A stretch of DNA of 42,015 nt, taken from contig JAISOH010000153.1 in the NCBI GenBank assembly GCA_031275825.1, forward strand, positions 1 through 42,015, read 5' to 3'. Below the pieces are notes generated by a model. It was not told where the DNA came from. It searched no databases and saw only the letters and a list, made by a program, of their open reading frames with translations. Source of the stretch: Prevotellaceae bacterium (GTDB lineage Bacteria; Bacteroidota; Bacteroidia; Bacteroidales; UBA932). How positions within the stretch are numbered: the stretch's first letter is position 1; each line of letters begins with the position of its first letter. Below are positions 8,106 through 18,174 of this stretch, piece by piece. The position numbers and the translations under genes are program-made.

Positions 8106-8276
8106 CGTCATTGCGAGGGCTTTAGCCCGAAGCAATCCAGACTTACGTTTATTATTATTCTCTTTATTCGGACAAAAAATGTTTTGCCCCTACTCTGGTT
8201 TGCTTCCTGCTTCGGGATAATACCCTCGCGGTTCGCAATGACGTGTTGCTTCGTCGATGCGCTCCTCGCAATGACG
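8106..8276. repeat. Degenerate copy of the CGTCATTGCGAGG/GAAGCAA repeat family in inverted arrangement
   Basis: cgtcattgcgagggctttagcccgaagcaatcc and ...tcgtcgatgcgctcctcgcaatgacg, same modules as in the MITE copies. Confidence 0.75.
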
Positions 8277-8393
8277 TTTTTGCTTTTACTTTCGACATAA
8301 TGAAAGACGTAGCGCCGAACAAGTGGTGCAAAAATTAAATAAAACTTCGTCTTTTTAATAAATTTAACTACATTTAGACAATCTCGTTGTTAT

Positions 8394-8696
8394 TTAATTT
8401 ACAGTTATATCAACCCAATTTAAAGTTTGTGTTTTACTGTTATAACTATACTTATATAAACCTATTAATGCTCCATTTTCATATAAATTAAGATATCCAT
8501 CATTCAATGAATATTTCCCTGTATACTTATTTCCATCGAACCAAAACACGAACGTGCTGGAACCTCCTGAATTCCGCAAAGTTAATTCTGTTCCATCATT
8601 AGCACATACTTTATGAGTGCCACGTAACGCCACATCAGCATAAGTGCTAATTCCAAAGCCAATAAAGGCTACCAAAATAATTAAAAATTTTTTCAT
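8394..8696 (-). CDS. Small secreted hypothetical protein
   Basis: MKKFLIILVAFIGFGISTYA signal peptide followed by a compact ~80-aa domain; start inferred at 8696. Confidence 0.65.
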   Translation of the reverse strand: MKKFLIILVAFIGFGISTYADVALRGTHKVCANDGTELTLRNSGGSSTFVFWFDGNKYTGKYSLNDGYLNLYENGALIGLYKYSYNSKTQTLNWVDITVN

Positions 8697-8933
8697 ATAA
8701 AATTTGTGTCGGTTATATACCATCGACCCTTCGGTTTTTAGTTAAAAATTTATTTTCCCTGCTCTGCAGGCTTTGCAGGTCTTGCCCCGTTTTTTAAATG
8801 GTTGCTGAACTCCATCGATTGCCCTCTGCGAAAAATTATTTTCAAATTATAAACATGCATGAAATATTGTTTTAAAAGTTTATTGTCTTTTATCATCAAT
8901 AAATTTCTGTTTTTCGTGCAGTATTATTGCGGT

Positions 8934-9704
8934 TTATGATTTTCCTGTTAACAGATTTCTTAATTCGGCGCTTGAAATGTTATATTTCATCTGTCCGTTT
9001 TCGGAATATGAAATTGAGCCTGTTTCTTCCGAAATTACAACAATAACGGCGTCTGTTTCTTCGCTCATTCCTATGGCTGCTCTGTGTCTCATTCCATAAT
9101 GAGCTGGAAGGTCGATACTGTTTGTTGTCGGCAATACGCAACGTGCGGCAATAATGCGTCCGTTTCTGATAATTATTGCTCCATCGTGCAGAGGATTGTT
9201 TTTGAAAAATATGCTTTCCAAAAGCCGTGAATTTACGCAGGCATCTATAATGTCGCCTGTTTTGGCATAATCGTCGAGCGGCGATTTTTGCGCAAATACA
9301 ATCAGAGCGCCGATTTTTGAATCAGCCATTTTGCGCGATGCTTTTATAACTTCATCGATAACGTGTAAGGATTCTATGTTTTTGCGAGGATGAATAAATA
9401 AGCGGCTCAGCGAAAACCTGTTTTGCGAACGAAACCCGATAAGCAGTAAAAACCTGCGTATTTCAGGTTGAAATACTACAATTAACGCTATTACTCCAAC
9501 TCCTATTACCTGTCCTATTATAAGCGACAATAATTCCATTTTCAGAGTGCGGCAAATCAGCCACAAAAAATATACAAGAATTATTCCCACAAAAATATTC
9601 ATTGCAGCAGTTCTGCGTATTAACTTATAAACTTTGTATGCAAGAAATGCAGTTATAAGAATATCTATAATATCAATAATACTTAATGATATGAAATCCA
9701 TCAA
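8934..9704 (-). CDS. cdaA: Diadenylate cyclase CdaA (DAC domain, c-di-AMP synthesis)
   Basis: N-terminal TM helices, then FFKNNPLHDGAIIIRNGRIIAARCVLP...HYGMRHRAAIGMSEETDAVIVVISEETGSIS (DGA and RHR motifs). Confidence 0.93.
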   Translation of the reverse strand: MMDFISLSIIDIIDILITAFLAYKVYKLIRRTAAMNIFVGIILVYFLWLICRTLKMELLSLIIGQVIGVGVIALIVVFQPEIRRFLLLIGFRSQNRFSLSRLFIHPRKNIESLHVIDEVIKASRKMADSKIGALIVFAQKSPLDDYAKTGDIIDACVNSRLLESIFFKNNPLHDGAIIIRNGRIIAARCVLPTTNSIDLPAHYGMRHRAAIGMSEETDAVIVVISEETGSISYSENGQMKYNISSAELRNLLTGKS

Positions 9705-10549
9705 TTATTTTTGTTTTTCAATTTTTCAATAATTTCAACAGTTTCAACCGCCGCCCGTACATCGTGTACCCGTAAAATATCGGCTCCGTTTATAAGTGCA
9801 ACGGTATTTACAACTGTTGTTGCATTAAGCGATTCTTCGGGCGTTGCGTTCAATAGTCCGTACAGCATCGATTTTCGCGAAAAACCGACAAGCAAAGGTA
9901 ATCCAAATTTTTTAAATACTTTCAAACCTGCAAGCAAACTGTAATTTTGTTCCATGTTTTTAGCAAAGCCGAATCCCGGATCTATAATAATGTCTTTTAC
10001 GCCAATATTGCGTAAACGCTTGATTTTTTCGGTAAAATATGCAATAATTTCGTTAATCATATCATCATAAACAATATTGTTTTGCATTGTCTGAGGATTT
10101 CCTTTCATGTGCATTGCAATGTATGGAAGTCCTAATTTGGCGACCGTGCCAAACATTTCATCATCCATTTCGCCTGCCGAAATGTCGTTTACAATAAAAT
10201 GTCCGAATCTGTCGAATATGTTTTCAACTGTTTTTGCACGAAAAGTATCTATGGAAAGAGGAATGTCGGGTGCTGCTTTTTTCAATATTTTCAAGCCTTG
10301 CAACAGTCTTTTTGTTTCTTCATCAGCAGAAATATTTTCGGCTCCTGGTCGCGACGAATATGCTCCTGCATCAATAATATCAACGCCTTCGGAAATCATT
10401 TGTTCAACTTTTTTTGAAATTTGAATATCAGTTACAGCCCGCGATTGCGAATAAAACGAATCCGGTGTAAAATTTATGATTCCCATCACTATGGGACGTT
10501 TCGGTTTGAAAATTTTAAAATGTTCGTAATTGCCCGTATATGCTGACAT
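9701..10549 (-). CDS. folP: Dihydropteroate synthase FolP
   Basis: PIVMGIINFTPDSFY, VDIIDAGAYSSRPGA, IIIDPGFGFAKN, LVGFSRKSML, LRVHDVRA; overlaps cdaA by 4 bp. Confidence 0.94.
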   Translation of the reverse strand: MSAYTGNYEHFKIFKPKRPIVMGIINFTPDSFYSQSRAVTDIQISKKVEQMISEGVDIIDAGAYSSRPGAENISADEETKRLLQGLKILKKAAPDIPLSIDTFRAKTVENIFDRFGHFIVNDISAGEMDDEMFGTVAKLGLPYIAMHMKGNPQTMQNNIVYDDMINEIIAYFTEKIKRLRNIGVKDIIIDPGFGFAKNMEQNYSLLAGLKVFKKFGLPLLVGFSRKSMLYGLLNATPEESLNATTVVNTVALINGADILRVHDVRAAVETVEIIEKLKNKNN

Positions 10550-10606
10550 TTTGCTGTTTGATATATTTGAGATTACTGAAAAAGTACAGACACAGATTTT
10601 TTATAA

Positions 10607-10614
10607 TGCAAATA
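10607..10614 (-). promoter_or_regulatory. -7 element TATATTTG for the folP-cdaA operon
   Basis: Reverse-strand TAnnTTTG about 58 nt upstream of the folP ATG. Confidence 0.4.
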
Positions 10615-10663
10615 TACATTAAATTTTCCAGTTACACACAGACGGATAAAAATTGTTTTTGCC

Positions 10664-10846
10664 GTAGTTGCGAACTGCGAAGACAGAGTCCGAAGCAGGA
10701 AGCAAACAATTCTCAATTCTCAACTTTCAACTTTCAATTTGTTTACAGGGCGTTGCCCTGCGCTAATGATTTAAGGCTTTCATCCTTTTTATTTTAAATT
10801 ACTCCGGTTTGCTTCGTCGCTTCGTTCCTTGCAAAGACGAACAAAA
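10664..10846. repeat. Repeat mosaic: diverged TTGCGAACTGCGAAGAC...GAAGCAGGAAGCAAAC modules flanking a short tandem tract (caattctcaattctcaactttcaactttcaattt) and a cagggcgttgccctg hairpin
   Basis: Direct reading; outer modules match the MITE family. Confidence 0.6.
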
Positions 10847-10879
10847 ATCAAATCATTATCAATTATTAGTTGCTGTAAT

Positions 10880-11035
10880 TTAACCAATTATACGTGTGTT
10901 TGGTGCTGCCGGACTTTGGAAAACAACCAATCGCCGGTAGTTTGTTTCATGCATCATAAAACGACATTGTTCCCAAAATGTATTTTGCATTTCAGGATCG
11001 ATTTTTTACTGTTTTCATATTCAGCAGTTCTTTAA
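10880..11035 (-). pseudogene. Frameshifted C-terminal gene remnant (ALIKELLNMKTVKN / DPEMQNTFWEQCRFMMHETNYRRLVVFQSPAAPNTRIIG*)
   Basis: Two adjacent reverse-strand frames with plausible codon content joined by an apparent frameshift. Confidence 0.35.
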
Positions 11036-11072
11036 TAAGCGCACAAACTGATTATTTGTATTTTCAAAAAAC

Positions 11073-11150
11073 TTATCAACAGATATTAACAATATTGTAA
11101 CAGGTTTTCACACAATTATTAACAGATTATAAACATTTTTTTGTTGATAA
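11073..11150. promoter_or_regulatory. Cluster of six DnaA-box-like 9-mers (TTATCAACA, ATATTAACA, TTTTCACAC, TTATTAACA, TTATAAACA, and TTATCAACA on the minus strand)
   Basis: Positions 11073, 11083, 11105, 11116, 11127 (+) and 11142-11150 (-); near-matches to TTATNCACA in an AT-rich stretch. Confidence 0.5.
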
Positions 11151-11208
11151 TATATTTCTATGATTATAAGCGTATTAATAAAACAATATCATGTTTACAA
11201 CAAAAAAG

Positions 11209-11234
11209 TGCCACAAAGTGCCATAATATCCCAC
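11209..11234 (-). promoter_or_regulatory. Putative MraZ operator: three direct repeats TGGGA-n5-TGGCA-n5-TGGCA
   Basis: Plus strand TGCCAC-n4-TGCCAT-n4-TCCCAC, exact 10-bp period, just upstream of the mraZ -7 element. Confidence 0.75.
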
Positions 11235-11242
11235 AAAATACA

Positions 11243-11250
11243 TATCTTTG
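11243..11250 (+). promoter_or_regulatory. -7 element TATCTTTG of the dcw operon
   Basis: TAnnTTTG consensus, about 45 nt before the mraZ ATG. Confidence 0.65.
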
Positions 11251-11287
11251 CACAAAATTAGTTATTAACCGGGCAGACAGTAAAAAA

Positions 11288-11734
11288 ATGGCTATATTTA
11301 TAGGCGAATATAAAAGTAAAATTGATGCAAAAGGACGCATAGTATTTCCTGCTGCGTTTAAGGCAGAGTTGTTTTTGCATTCGGAAAAACGTTTGGTGAT
11401 ACAAAAAGATTTTTACCAAAAATGTTTGTCGATGTACACTGTCGAAGCTTGGACAATACTGGTAAATGAAATGAAAAGCAAACTTAATTTGCTGAATAAG
11501 GAACAGGGAGAATTTTGGCGTACGTTTATGAGCAACCGCGCAGAAGTTACTCCTGACGAAATCAGCGGCAGAATTATCATTCCGCGGAGATTGCTTGATA
11601 TGATTGAAGCAAACGGCGAAATTGTCTTTATCGGTTTCGACGACCATATTGAAGTCTGGAGTTCTCAAAAATTTGAAACTTTGACAATGAACGAAGAAGA
11701 ATTTTCGAGAGCTGCCGAGAAATTTTTCGGATAA
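11288..11734 (+). CDS. mraZ: Transcriptional regulator MraZ
   Basis: MAIFIGEYKSKIDAKGRIVFPAAFKAEL... (AbrB-like fold), RIIIPRRLLDMI; start chosen at the conserved N-terminus, not ORF start 11141. Confidence 0.93.
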   Translation: MAIFIGEYKSKIDAKGRIVFPAAFKAELFLHSEKRLVIQKDFYQKCLSMYTVEAWTILVNEMKSKLNLLNKEQGEFWRTFMSNRAEVTPDEISGRIIIPRRLLDMIEANGEIVFIGFDDHIEVWSSQKFETLTMNEEEFSRAAEKFFG

Positions 11735-11765
11735 ATTATAACAACAGGTATTTCGACTGAATTAA

Positions 11766-12671
11766 ATGAAAGAAATGTATCACATACCGGTTTTGTTGAA
11801 TGAAAGCATTGATGCTTTGAACATTAATCCCACAGGAATATATGTTGATGTTACATTCGGCGGCGGCGGTCATTCGCGTGAAATTTTGAAGCGGCTGACT
11901 GCCGGAAAACTTGTTGCTTTTGACCGAGACAGCGATGCCGAAGATAACAGAATAAATGATGACAGATTTATTTTTGTGAGAAATAATTTCCGTTTTTTAC
12001 ACAATTTTTTACGTTACAACAAAATTGGCGAAGTAGATGGAATACTTGCCGACCTTGGAGTTTCGTCTCATCATTTTGATGATGCCTCACGAGGATTTTC
12101 GTTTCGTCATAATGCTGAAATTGATATGAGAATGAACAGAAATTCGGATTTTTCGGCGGCAAAGCTTTTGAACGAATATGGCGAAAACGAGTTAAGACGA
12201 ATATTTCATTATTACGGAGAATTAACAAATGCAAATCAACTTGCAGAAACAGTTGTTGAAAAACGCAGTAAAACGCCAATCAAAACAGTTGATGACTTTT
12301 TGAATGTGATAAAACCGGCTACGCCCAAAAAAGATGAAAACAAGTTTTTGGCAAAAGTTTTTCAGTCGTTGCGAATTGAAGTAAATAAAGAAATCGATGC
12401 TCTTGAGCAGTTGCTTGTTCATTCGCTCAAAAGTCTGAAAATCAAAGGCAGGCTTGTTGTTATAACCTATCATTCGCTGGAAGACAGAATGGTGAAAAAT
12501 TTTATGCGGTCGGGAAATACCGATGGAAAAATCAAAAAAGATTTTTACGGAAATACAGATTGCCCGTTCAAACCTGTTACACGCAAGGCGATTGTTCCAA
12601 GCGATGCTGAAATCGAAAAAAACAGTCGTGCGCGAAGTGCAAAACTTAGAATTGCAGAAAAAATTAAATGA
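11766..12671 (+). CDS. rsmH: 16S rRNA (cytosine(1402)-N4)-methyltransferase RsmH
   Basis: YHIPVLLNESIDALNINPTGIYVDVTFGGGGHSREIL, GILADLGVSSHHFDDASRGFSF, TYHSLEDRMVKNFMR. Confidence 0.95.
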   Translation: MKEMYHIPVLLNESIDALNINPTGIYVDVTFGGGGHSREILKRLTAGKLVAFDRDSDAEDNRINDDRFIFVRNNFRFLHNFLRYNKIGEVDGILADLGVSSHHFDDASRGFSFRHNAEIDMRMNRNSDFSAAKLLNEYGENELRRIFHYYGELTNANQLAETVVEKRSKTPIKTVDDFLNVIKPATPKKDENKFLAKVFQSLRIEVNKEIDALEQLLVHSLKSLKIKGRLVVITYHSLEDRMVKNFMRSGNTDGKIKKDFYGNTDCPFKPVTRKAIVPSDAEIEKNSRARSAKLRIAEKIK

Positions 12672-13036
12672 TTATGGAAGAAAATAACAGCATGCAAAAC
12701 AGTAACAGCAGCAAATCGGATACATCCAAAATGCTGAAAGATATTATTTCCGGAAAAATATTTGTAAGCGCAAATATTCAAAAATATTCAAGATATATTT
12801 TCTTTGTTTTTTTTCTTGCGGCGTTTTATATAGGATATCGCTATACGGTTGAAAATACCGTGAGGGAAAACAAAAAATTAGACGACGAAATAAAATTACT
12901 GAGAACCGAATATATATATCAATCATCACAACTGATGAGCGAAGGGCGAAAATCAAATATTATAAAAAAAATAGAGGATAAAAATTTAACCTTAAAAGAA
13001 TCCAAAATTCCGTTTAGACGCATAAAAATAAAATAA
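12668..13036 (+). CDS. ftsL: FtsL-like cell division protein
   Basis: Small single-TM protein with coiled coil between rsmH and ftsI; overlaps rsmH by 4 bp. Confidence 0.75.
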   Translation: MIMEENNSMQNSNSSKSDTSKMLKDIISGKIFVSANIQKYSRYIFFVFFLAAFYIGYRYTVENTVRENKKLDDEIKLLRTEYIYQSSQLMSEGRKSNIIKKIEDKNLTLKESKIPFRRIKIK

Positions 13037-13037
13037 T

Positions 13038-15413
13038 ATGACAACAGTAAAAAACATAATACGGCGAATAACTCTGTTTTATTTATTAACAGTATTGTTG
13101 AGTCTGTTGGTAATAGGTCAAATTATTTATTTGCAATTTTTTACAGATTTAAAAGATAAGGCGGAAATAATAAAAAAAGAAAAAATACAGGCATGTCGCG
13201 GAAATATTTACACACACGACATGCAATTACTTACAGTATCAATTCCCACGTACGAAATAAGAGTTGATTTTTATGATATGAAGATGTATCTTGTCGAAAA
13301 CAATGCTCAAAAAATGTCAATATATTACAATAAACTCAGAAAGGATTTAAAAAACAGAATTAAGGAACTTGGACTGCAATCGAAAGAAGAAATTAAAAAG
13401 ATGAACGGGGAACTGGAAAAAAGAATAAAAGAACGCCGAAAATCCGATACGATAGCCGCCAATATTTATATCGACAGCCAAATAAAAAGTTTGGCGGATT
13501 CACTGTCTAATCTGTTTAAAGATAAAAGCGCTGCCGAATATGAATCATTTATAAAAACATGCTGTCGAAAATCCATTAAAAAAATCAACACAATAAACGG
13601 CACTGCACAGGAAAGTTACCGTAACAAGCGCATCGGACCGAAAAATATTGCAGCACAAAAAATTAAAGGACAAAATGATATTGATTATATAGAATTAAAA
13701 AGATTGCTGGAATTTCCCGTTTTCAGGTTAGGCAAAGGAATCAGCGGATTGATAATTAAAGAAAAACCGTTTCGCATACCTGTGTACGGTTCGCTTGCAC
13801 GGACAGTTTTAGGCAGAATAAACAGCAGCAATTTTGCATCAAGCGGAATAGAAAAATCCTTTGATGAATATCTGTGCGGAAAAGATGGTTCACAGGCTGT
13901 TGCAGGCGGAAAACCAATAAACAGCGCTAAAAACATTTTGCCCGAATCGGGCTGCGATGTTGTTACAACTTTGGATTTGAACATACAGGAAACTGCCGAA
14001 AAAGCGCTAATGCGACAAATTGAAACGGGAAACGCAAAAGGAATCAAAATAGAAGGAGGAACTGCGATTGTGATGGAAACGGCAACAGGCGAAATTCGTG
14101 CAATCGCAAACCTGAAACGCAATTATGATGGAACTTACAACGAAACATACAACTATGCCTTAATGGAAAGAAGCAATCCCGGCTCAACTTTCAAACTTGC
14201 TTCGCTAATTGCCATGCTTGATGATGAATTTGTTGATTTACATACTGTTGTGGAAACGGCACAAACTTGGACGTATACAGGAAAAGACAGACATTCGCAC
14301 AAATTTAATGAAGCAGATGGACACAATTATGGAGTTATTCCCGTAAAACAGGTTTTTGCAAAATCATCAAATGTGGGATTTGCTAAACTTACAGTAAAAT
14401 ATTATGAAAAAAATCAGCAAAAATTTTTCGACAAACTGCAATCAATGGGATTGTTTATGAAATCAATGAACCTGCAAATTGAAGGCGAAAGGAAACCCTT
14501 TATGACCGCTCCAAACGATACGGCAATAAAATGGGAAGATCCGTTTTTGCCCTTGTCGGCTATAGGGTATCAATTGGAACTTGCACCCATACACACTCTT
14601 ACATTTTATAATGCGGTTGCAAACAACGGAAAAATGATGAAGCCCAAATTTGTAAAAAAAATACTTCATCACGGACAGGTAATAAAATCGTATCCCGATG
14701 AAGTTTTAAAAAACCAAATCTGCTCGAAAGAAACATTAGCGAAAGCGCGCGAAGCGCTTCAATCTGTTGTGGATTCGGGAACCGTAAAGCAATTTAACAA
14801 CCTGCCGTTTGATTTTTCAGGAAAAACAGGAACAGCGCAGCGTTACATGGATGGAAAATACAAAGACAGAACATCGAATACAGCAGCATATCAGGCAACT
14901 TTTGTTGGTTACATTCCTTCGGACAAACCAAAATATTCAATTATTGTTGCGCTTTACAGCCCGAAAATTAAAGGTAGATTTTACGGCGCATCCTATGCCG
15001 CTCCTGTATTTGTAGAAATAGCAAAAAAACTTTATTCATCCGATATAAACTGGTATAAACCTGTTGAACGCAATGACGATTCGTTATGTTTGCCCGATAT
15101 GAAAAACACTGTGGTTCAACAAATAAAAACCATTGCTTCAAAATTGGATATTCCTGTTGACAACAATGCAAAAAATAACGATTGGGTAAAAATTTCAAAA
15201 AACGATTCAAAATTAACAACTACAAAAATGCAAATCGACGATGATAAAGTTCCATCGGTAATAAATATGGGATTGAGAGATGCCGTTTATTTGCTCGAAA
15301 AATCAGGAATGAAAGTAAATTTTTCAGGTAAGGGAAAAGTGAAAAAACAGTCGATTTCAGCAGGAACACCTATAATAAAAGGAGCGACAATTTATTTGGA
15401 ACTTGAAATATGA
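13038..15413 (+). CDS. ftsI: Division-specific penicillin-binding protein (transpeptidase) with C-terminal PASTA domain
   Basis: ACRGNIYTHDMQLL, SNPGSTFK, KSSNVGF, SGKTGTAQRY; C-terminal VPSVINMGLRDAVYLLEKSGMKVNFSGKGKVKKQSISAGTPI. Confidence 0.93.
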   Translation: MTTVKNIIRRITLFYLLTVLLSLLVIGQIIYLQFFTDLKDKAEIIKKEKIQACRGNIYTHDMQLLTVSIPTYEIRVDFYDMKMYLVENNAQKMSIYYNKLRKDLKNRIKELGLQSKEEIKKMNGELEKRIKERRKSDTIAANIYIDSQIKSLADSLSNLFKDKSAAEYESFIKTCCRKSIKKINTINGTAQESYRNKRIGPKNIAAQKIKGQNDIDYIELKRLLEFPVFRLGKGISGLIIKEKPFRIPVYGSLARTVLGRINSSNFASSGIEKSFDEYLCGKDGSQAVAGGKPINSAKNILPESGCDVVTTLDLNIQETAEKALMRQIETGNAKGIKIEGGTAIVMETATGEIRAIANLKRNYDGTYNETYNYALMERSNPGSTFKLASLIAMLDDEFVDLHTVVETAQTWTYTGKDRHSHKFNEADGHNYGVIPVKQVFAKSSNVGFAKLTVKYYEKNQQKFFDKLQSMGLFMKSMNLQIEGERKPFMTAPNDTAIKWEDPFLPLSAIGYQLELAPIHTLTFYNAVANNGKMMKPKFVKKILHHGQVIKSYPDEVLKNQICSKETLAKAREALQSVVDSGTVKQFNNLPFDFSGKTGTAQRYMDGKYKDRTSNTAAYQATFVGYIPSDKPKYSIIVALYSPKIKGRFYGASYAAPVFVEIAKKLYSSDINWYKPVERNDDSLCLPDMKNTVVQQIKTIASKLDIPVDNNAKNNDWVKISKNDSKLTTTKMQIDDDKVPSVINMGLRDAVYLLEKSGMKVNFSGKGKVKKQSISAGTPIIKGATIYLELEI

Positions 15414-15444
15414 ATTTTAAATACGGTAAATAAAATTTTAAATA

Positions 15445-16899
15445 ATGAAATTGTCAAAATTAATATCAAAAATAAAACCGGAAAAAGTTGCAGGCAACGA
15501 TGACATAAATATTTGTTCGCTTGGATTTGACTCGCGTAACACATGTGAGAATCAACTGTTTTTTGCCGTTTGCGGAACAAAAACCGATGGACATGATTTT
15601 ATGGATGCAGCAATAAATCAGGGAGCAACCGCTATTGTTTGTGAACATTTTCCCGAAAAATTGAACGAAAAAATATGTTATGTAAAAGTTGCCGACAGTA
15701 ATGCCGCCATCGGAATTATTGCTTCCGAATTTTACGGAAATCCTTCATCAAAACTCAAACTTGTGGGCATAACGGGAACTAACGGAAAAACAACAACAGC
15801 AACATTACTGTTTCAACTTGTAAAAAATTACGGATATAAAGCGGGTTTGATTTCAACGATTGCAAATTATATAAACAATAAAGAAATTGAAACCACGCAT
15901 ACAACTCCCAATGCAGTTCAACTGAACGAACTGTTGAGTAAAATGGTTGAAGCCGGCTGTGATTACTGCTTTATGGAAGTGAGTTCTCATTCAATTGTTC
16001 AGAAACGAATTGCAGGATTAATTTTTGCAGGAGGCGTGTTTTCAAATATTACTCGCGACCATCTTGATTATCACGGAAATTTTGAAGAATATATAAAGGC
16101 AAAAAAGAAATTTTTTGACGATTTGCCGGCAACGGCTTTTGCTCTTACAAATATCGACGACAGAAACGGAAAAGTAATGATGCAGAATACAAAAGCAAAA
16201 TACAAAACTTATGCTTTGAAAACTGTTGCCGATTACAAATGTAAAATTCTTGAACTCGGTTTTACCGGAATGTTGTTGAATATCGACAGTACAGATGTTT
16301 GGATAAAATGCGTTGGCGCTTTCAACGCATACAACATGCTGGCAATTTATGCAACCGCACGCGAACTTGGCATAGACAAAATCGAAGCCCTGCGACTGTT
16401 GAGCGATTTGAATCCGGCTGCCGGAAGATTCGAATGTCTGCGCGCAAACAACGGAATTACGGCAATTATAGATTATGCACATACTCCCGATGCTCTCGAA
16501 AATGTAATTTCAACAATAAACGAAATTTGCAGAAAAGAACTGTTGATAACAGTCGTAGGATGCGGAGGAAATCGCGATAAGGGAAAACGTCCGATGATGG
16601 CAAAAATTGCAAGCGAAAACAGCGGACTTACCATACTTACATCCGACAATCCGCGATACGAAAAACCGGAAGACATATTAAAAGACATGTGCGAAGGTAT
16701 TACTTCAGTCAGCATGAAAAAAACTTTAATTATTGCCGACCGCCGCGAAGCAATACGAACGGCAGTAATGATGGCAAAACCAGATAACGTAATTCTGGTT
16801 GCAGGAAAAGGACACGAATCTTATCAGGAAATCAACGGAATACGAAGTCATTTTAGCGACAGAGAAATTATTAATGAAATTTTTAATGATATAAAATAA
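15445..16899 (+). CDS. murE: UDP-N-acetylmuramoyl-tripeptide synthetase MurE
   Basis: [42 protein letters not shown] (DNPR motif, suggests meso-DAP addition). Confidence 0.95.
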   Translation: MKLSKLISKIKPEKVAGNDDINICSLGFDSRNTCENQLFFAVCGTKTDGHDFMDAAINQGATAIVCEHFPEKLNEKICYVKVADSNAAIGIIASEFYGNPSSKLKLVGITGTNGKTTTATLLFQLVKNYGYKAGLISTIANYINNKEIETTHTTPNAVQLNELLSKMVEAGCDYCFMEVSSHSIVQKRIAGLIFAGGVFSNITRDHLDYHGNFEEYIKAKKKFFDDLPATAFALTNIDDRNGKVMMQNTKAKYKTYALKTVADYKCKILELGFTGMLLNIDSTDVWIKCVGAFNAYNMLAIYATARELGIDKIEALRLLSDLNPAAGRFECLRANNGITAIIDYAHTPDALENVISTINEICRKELLITVVGCGGNRDKGKRPMMAKIASENSGLTILTSDNPRYEKPEDILKDMCEGITSVSMKKTLIIADRREAIRTAVMMAKPDNVILVAGKGHESYQEINGIRSHFSDREIINEIFNDIK

Positions 16900-16906
16900 T
16901 CCGATT

Positions 16907-18169
16907 ATGCTGTTCCATCTGTTTGAATATATTGATAAAAATTTTAGCGTACCCGGCAGCGGAGTATTTAAATACATTAGCTTCAGAGTTGCTATGGCTG
17001 TAATATTTTCGCTTATAATATCAATGATTTTCGGTAAATATATTATTAAACATTTACGCCGGAAACAAATCGGCGAAGAAATTCGCGATTTGGGAATTGA
17101 AGGACAACTGCAAAAAAAAGGCACGCCCACAATGGGCGGAATTATCATACTTTTAAGCATCCTCATTCCCGTATTTTTATTTTGCAATCTTACAAATATT
17201 TATATAATTCTAATGACCGTATCAACTGTATGGCTCGGATTAATCGGATTTTTAGATGATTATATAAAAGTATTCCGGCACAAAAAAGAAGGATTGAAAG
17301 GACGGTTTAAAATTGTAGGACAGATAGGACTGGGCTTGATTGTAGGACTTACAATGTGGTTTAGCGACAGCATTGTAGTACGCGAAAAAACAGATAATCT
17401 GATTTTTAAAAACGAACAGACGATAACAGAACATTCGGAAACAAACATAAAATCAACCATAACAACAATTCCGTTTTTCAAAGATAACGAATTTGATTAC
17501 AACATGCTTATTCCCGGAAGTAATCAAACAACTGCAATTACGTGGATTGTTTTCGTTATAATTGTAATTTTAATTATAACAGCCGTTTCAAACGGAGCAA
17601 ATCTTACCGATGGAATGGATGGTCTGGCAACAGGAATATCGGCTATAATCGGCGTTGTGCTTGGCATATTTGCCTATCTGTCGGGAAACGTAATTTATGC
17701 CGGATATTTAAACATAATGTACATTCCAAACTCCGGCGAACTTGTAATTTTTATGGGCGCATTTATCGGCGCTCTCACAGGGTTTTTATGGTATAATTCC
17801 TATCCTGCGCAAGTGTTTATGGGCGATACGGGAAGTTTGGCGATAGGAGGAATAATTGCAGTTTTTGCCATAATGATCAGGAAAGAACTGTTAATTCCTG
17901 TTTTATGCGGAGTATTTTTTGCCGAAAGTTTATCGGTTATGATGCAAATGATGTATTTCAAATATACAAAACGCAAATACGGTACAGGTCGCAGAATTTT
18001 TAAAATGACGCCTTTGCATCATCATTTTCAAAAACAGGGTTATGCAGGAATAGATGCAATAATTCAAAAACCGAAAAATCCCATACCCGAATCAAAAATT
18101 GTAGTGAGGTTTTGGATTATAACCTTATTATTGGCTGTAATCAGTATTGTAACATTAAAATTAAGATAA
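16907..18169 (+). CDS. mraY: Phospho-N-acetylmuramoyl-pentapeptide transferase MraY
   Basis: [53 protein letters not shown]. Confidence 0.95.
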   Translation: MLFHLFEYIDKNFSVPGSGVFKYISFRVAMAVIFSLIISMIFGKYIIKHLRRKQIGEEIRDLGIEGQLQKKGTPTMGGIIILLSILIPVFLFCNLTNIYIILMTVSTVWLGLIGFLDDYIKVFRHKKEGLKGRFKIVGQIGLGLIVGLTMWFSDSIVVREKTDNLIFKNEQTITEHSETNIKSTITTIPFFKDNEFDYNMLIPGSNQTTAITWIVFVIIVILIITAVSNGANLTDGMDGLATGISAIIGVVLGIFAYLSGNVIYAGYLNIMYIPNSGELVIFMGAFIGALTGFLWYNSYPAQVFMGDTGSLAIGGIIAVFAIMIRKELLIPVLCGVFFAESLSVMMQMMYFKYTKRKYGTGRRIFKMTPLHHHFQKQGYAGIDAIIQKPKNPIPESKIVVRFWIITLLLAVISIVTLKLR

Positions 18170-18174
18170 CATAC

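Noticed and set aside
10664-10846. CRISPR array in the repeat-rich region before mraZ
   Set aside because: Repeats are short, irregular, inverted and without uniform spacers; no cas genes in the window.
11041-11160. Definitive chromosomal origin (oriC) call
   Set aside because: The boxes are DnaA-like but none is a perfect TTATCCACA, no dnaA gene is nearby and skew cannot be assessed from this window; kept only as a hypothesis.
13038-15413. Long lysine-rich insertion in the N-terminal part of FtsI as an anomaly
   Set aside because: Bacteroidota division PBPs commonly have extended, poorly conserved N-terminal regions; catalytic motifs are intact.
16907-18169. Extra loop in MraY ([38 protein letters not shown])
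   Set aside because: Extended loops at this place are usual for Bacteroidota MraY; not considered unusual.
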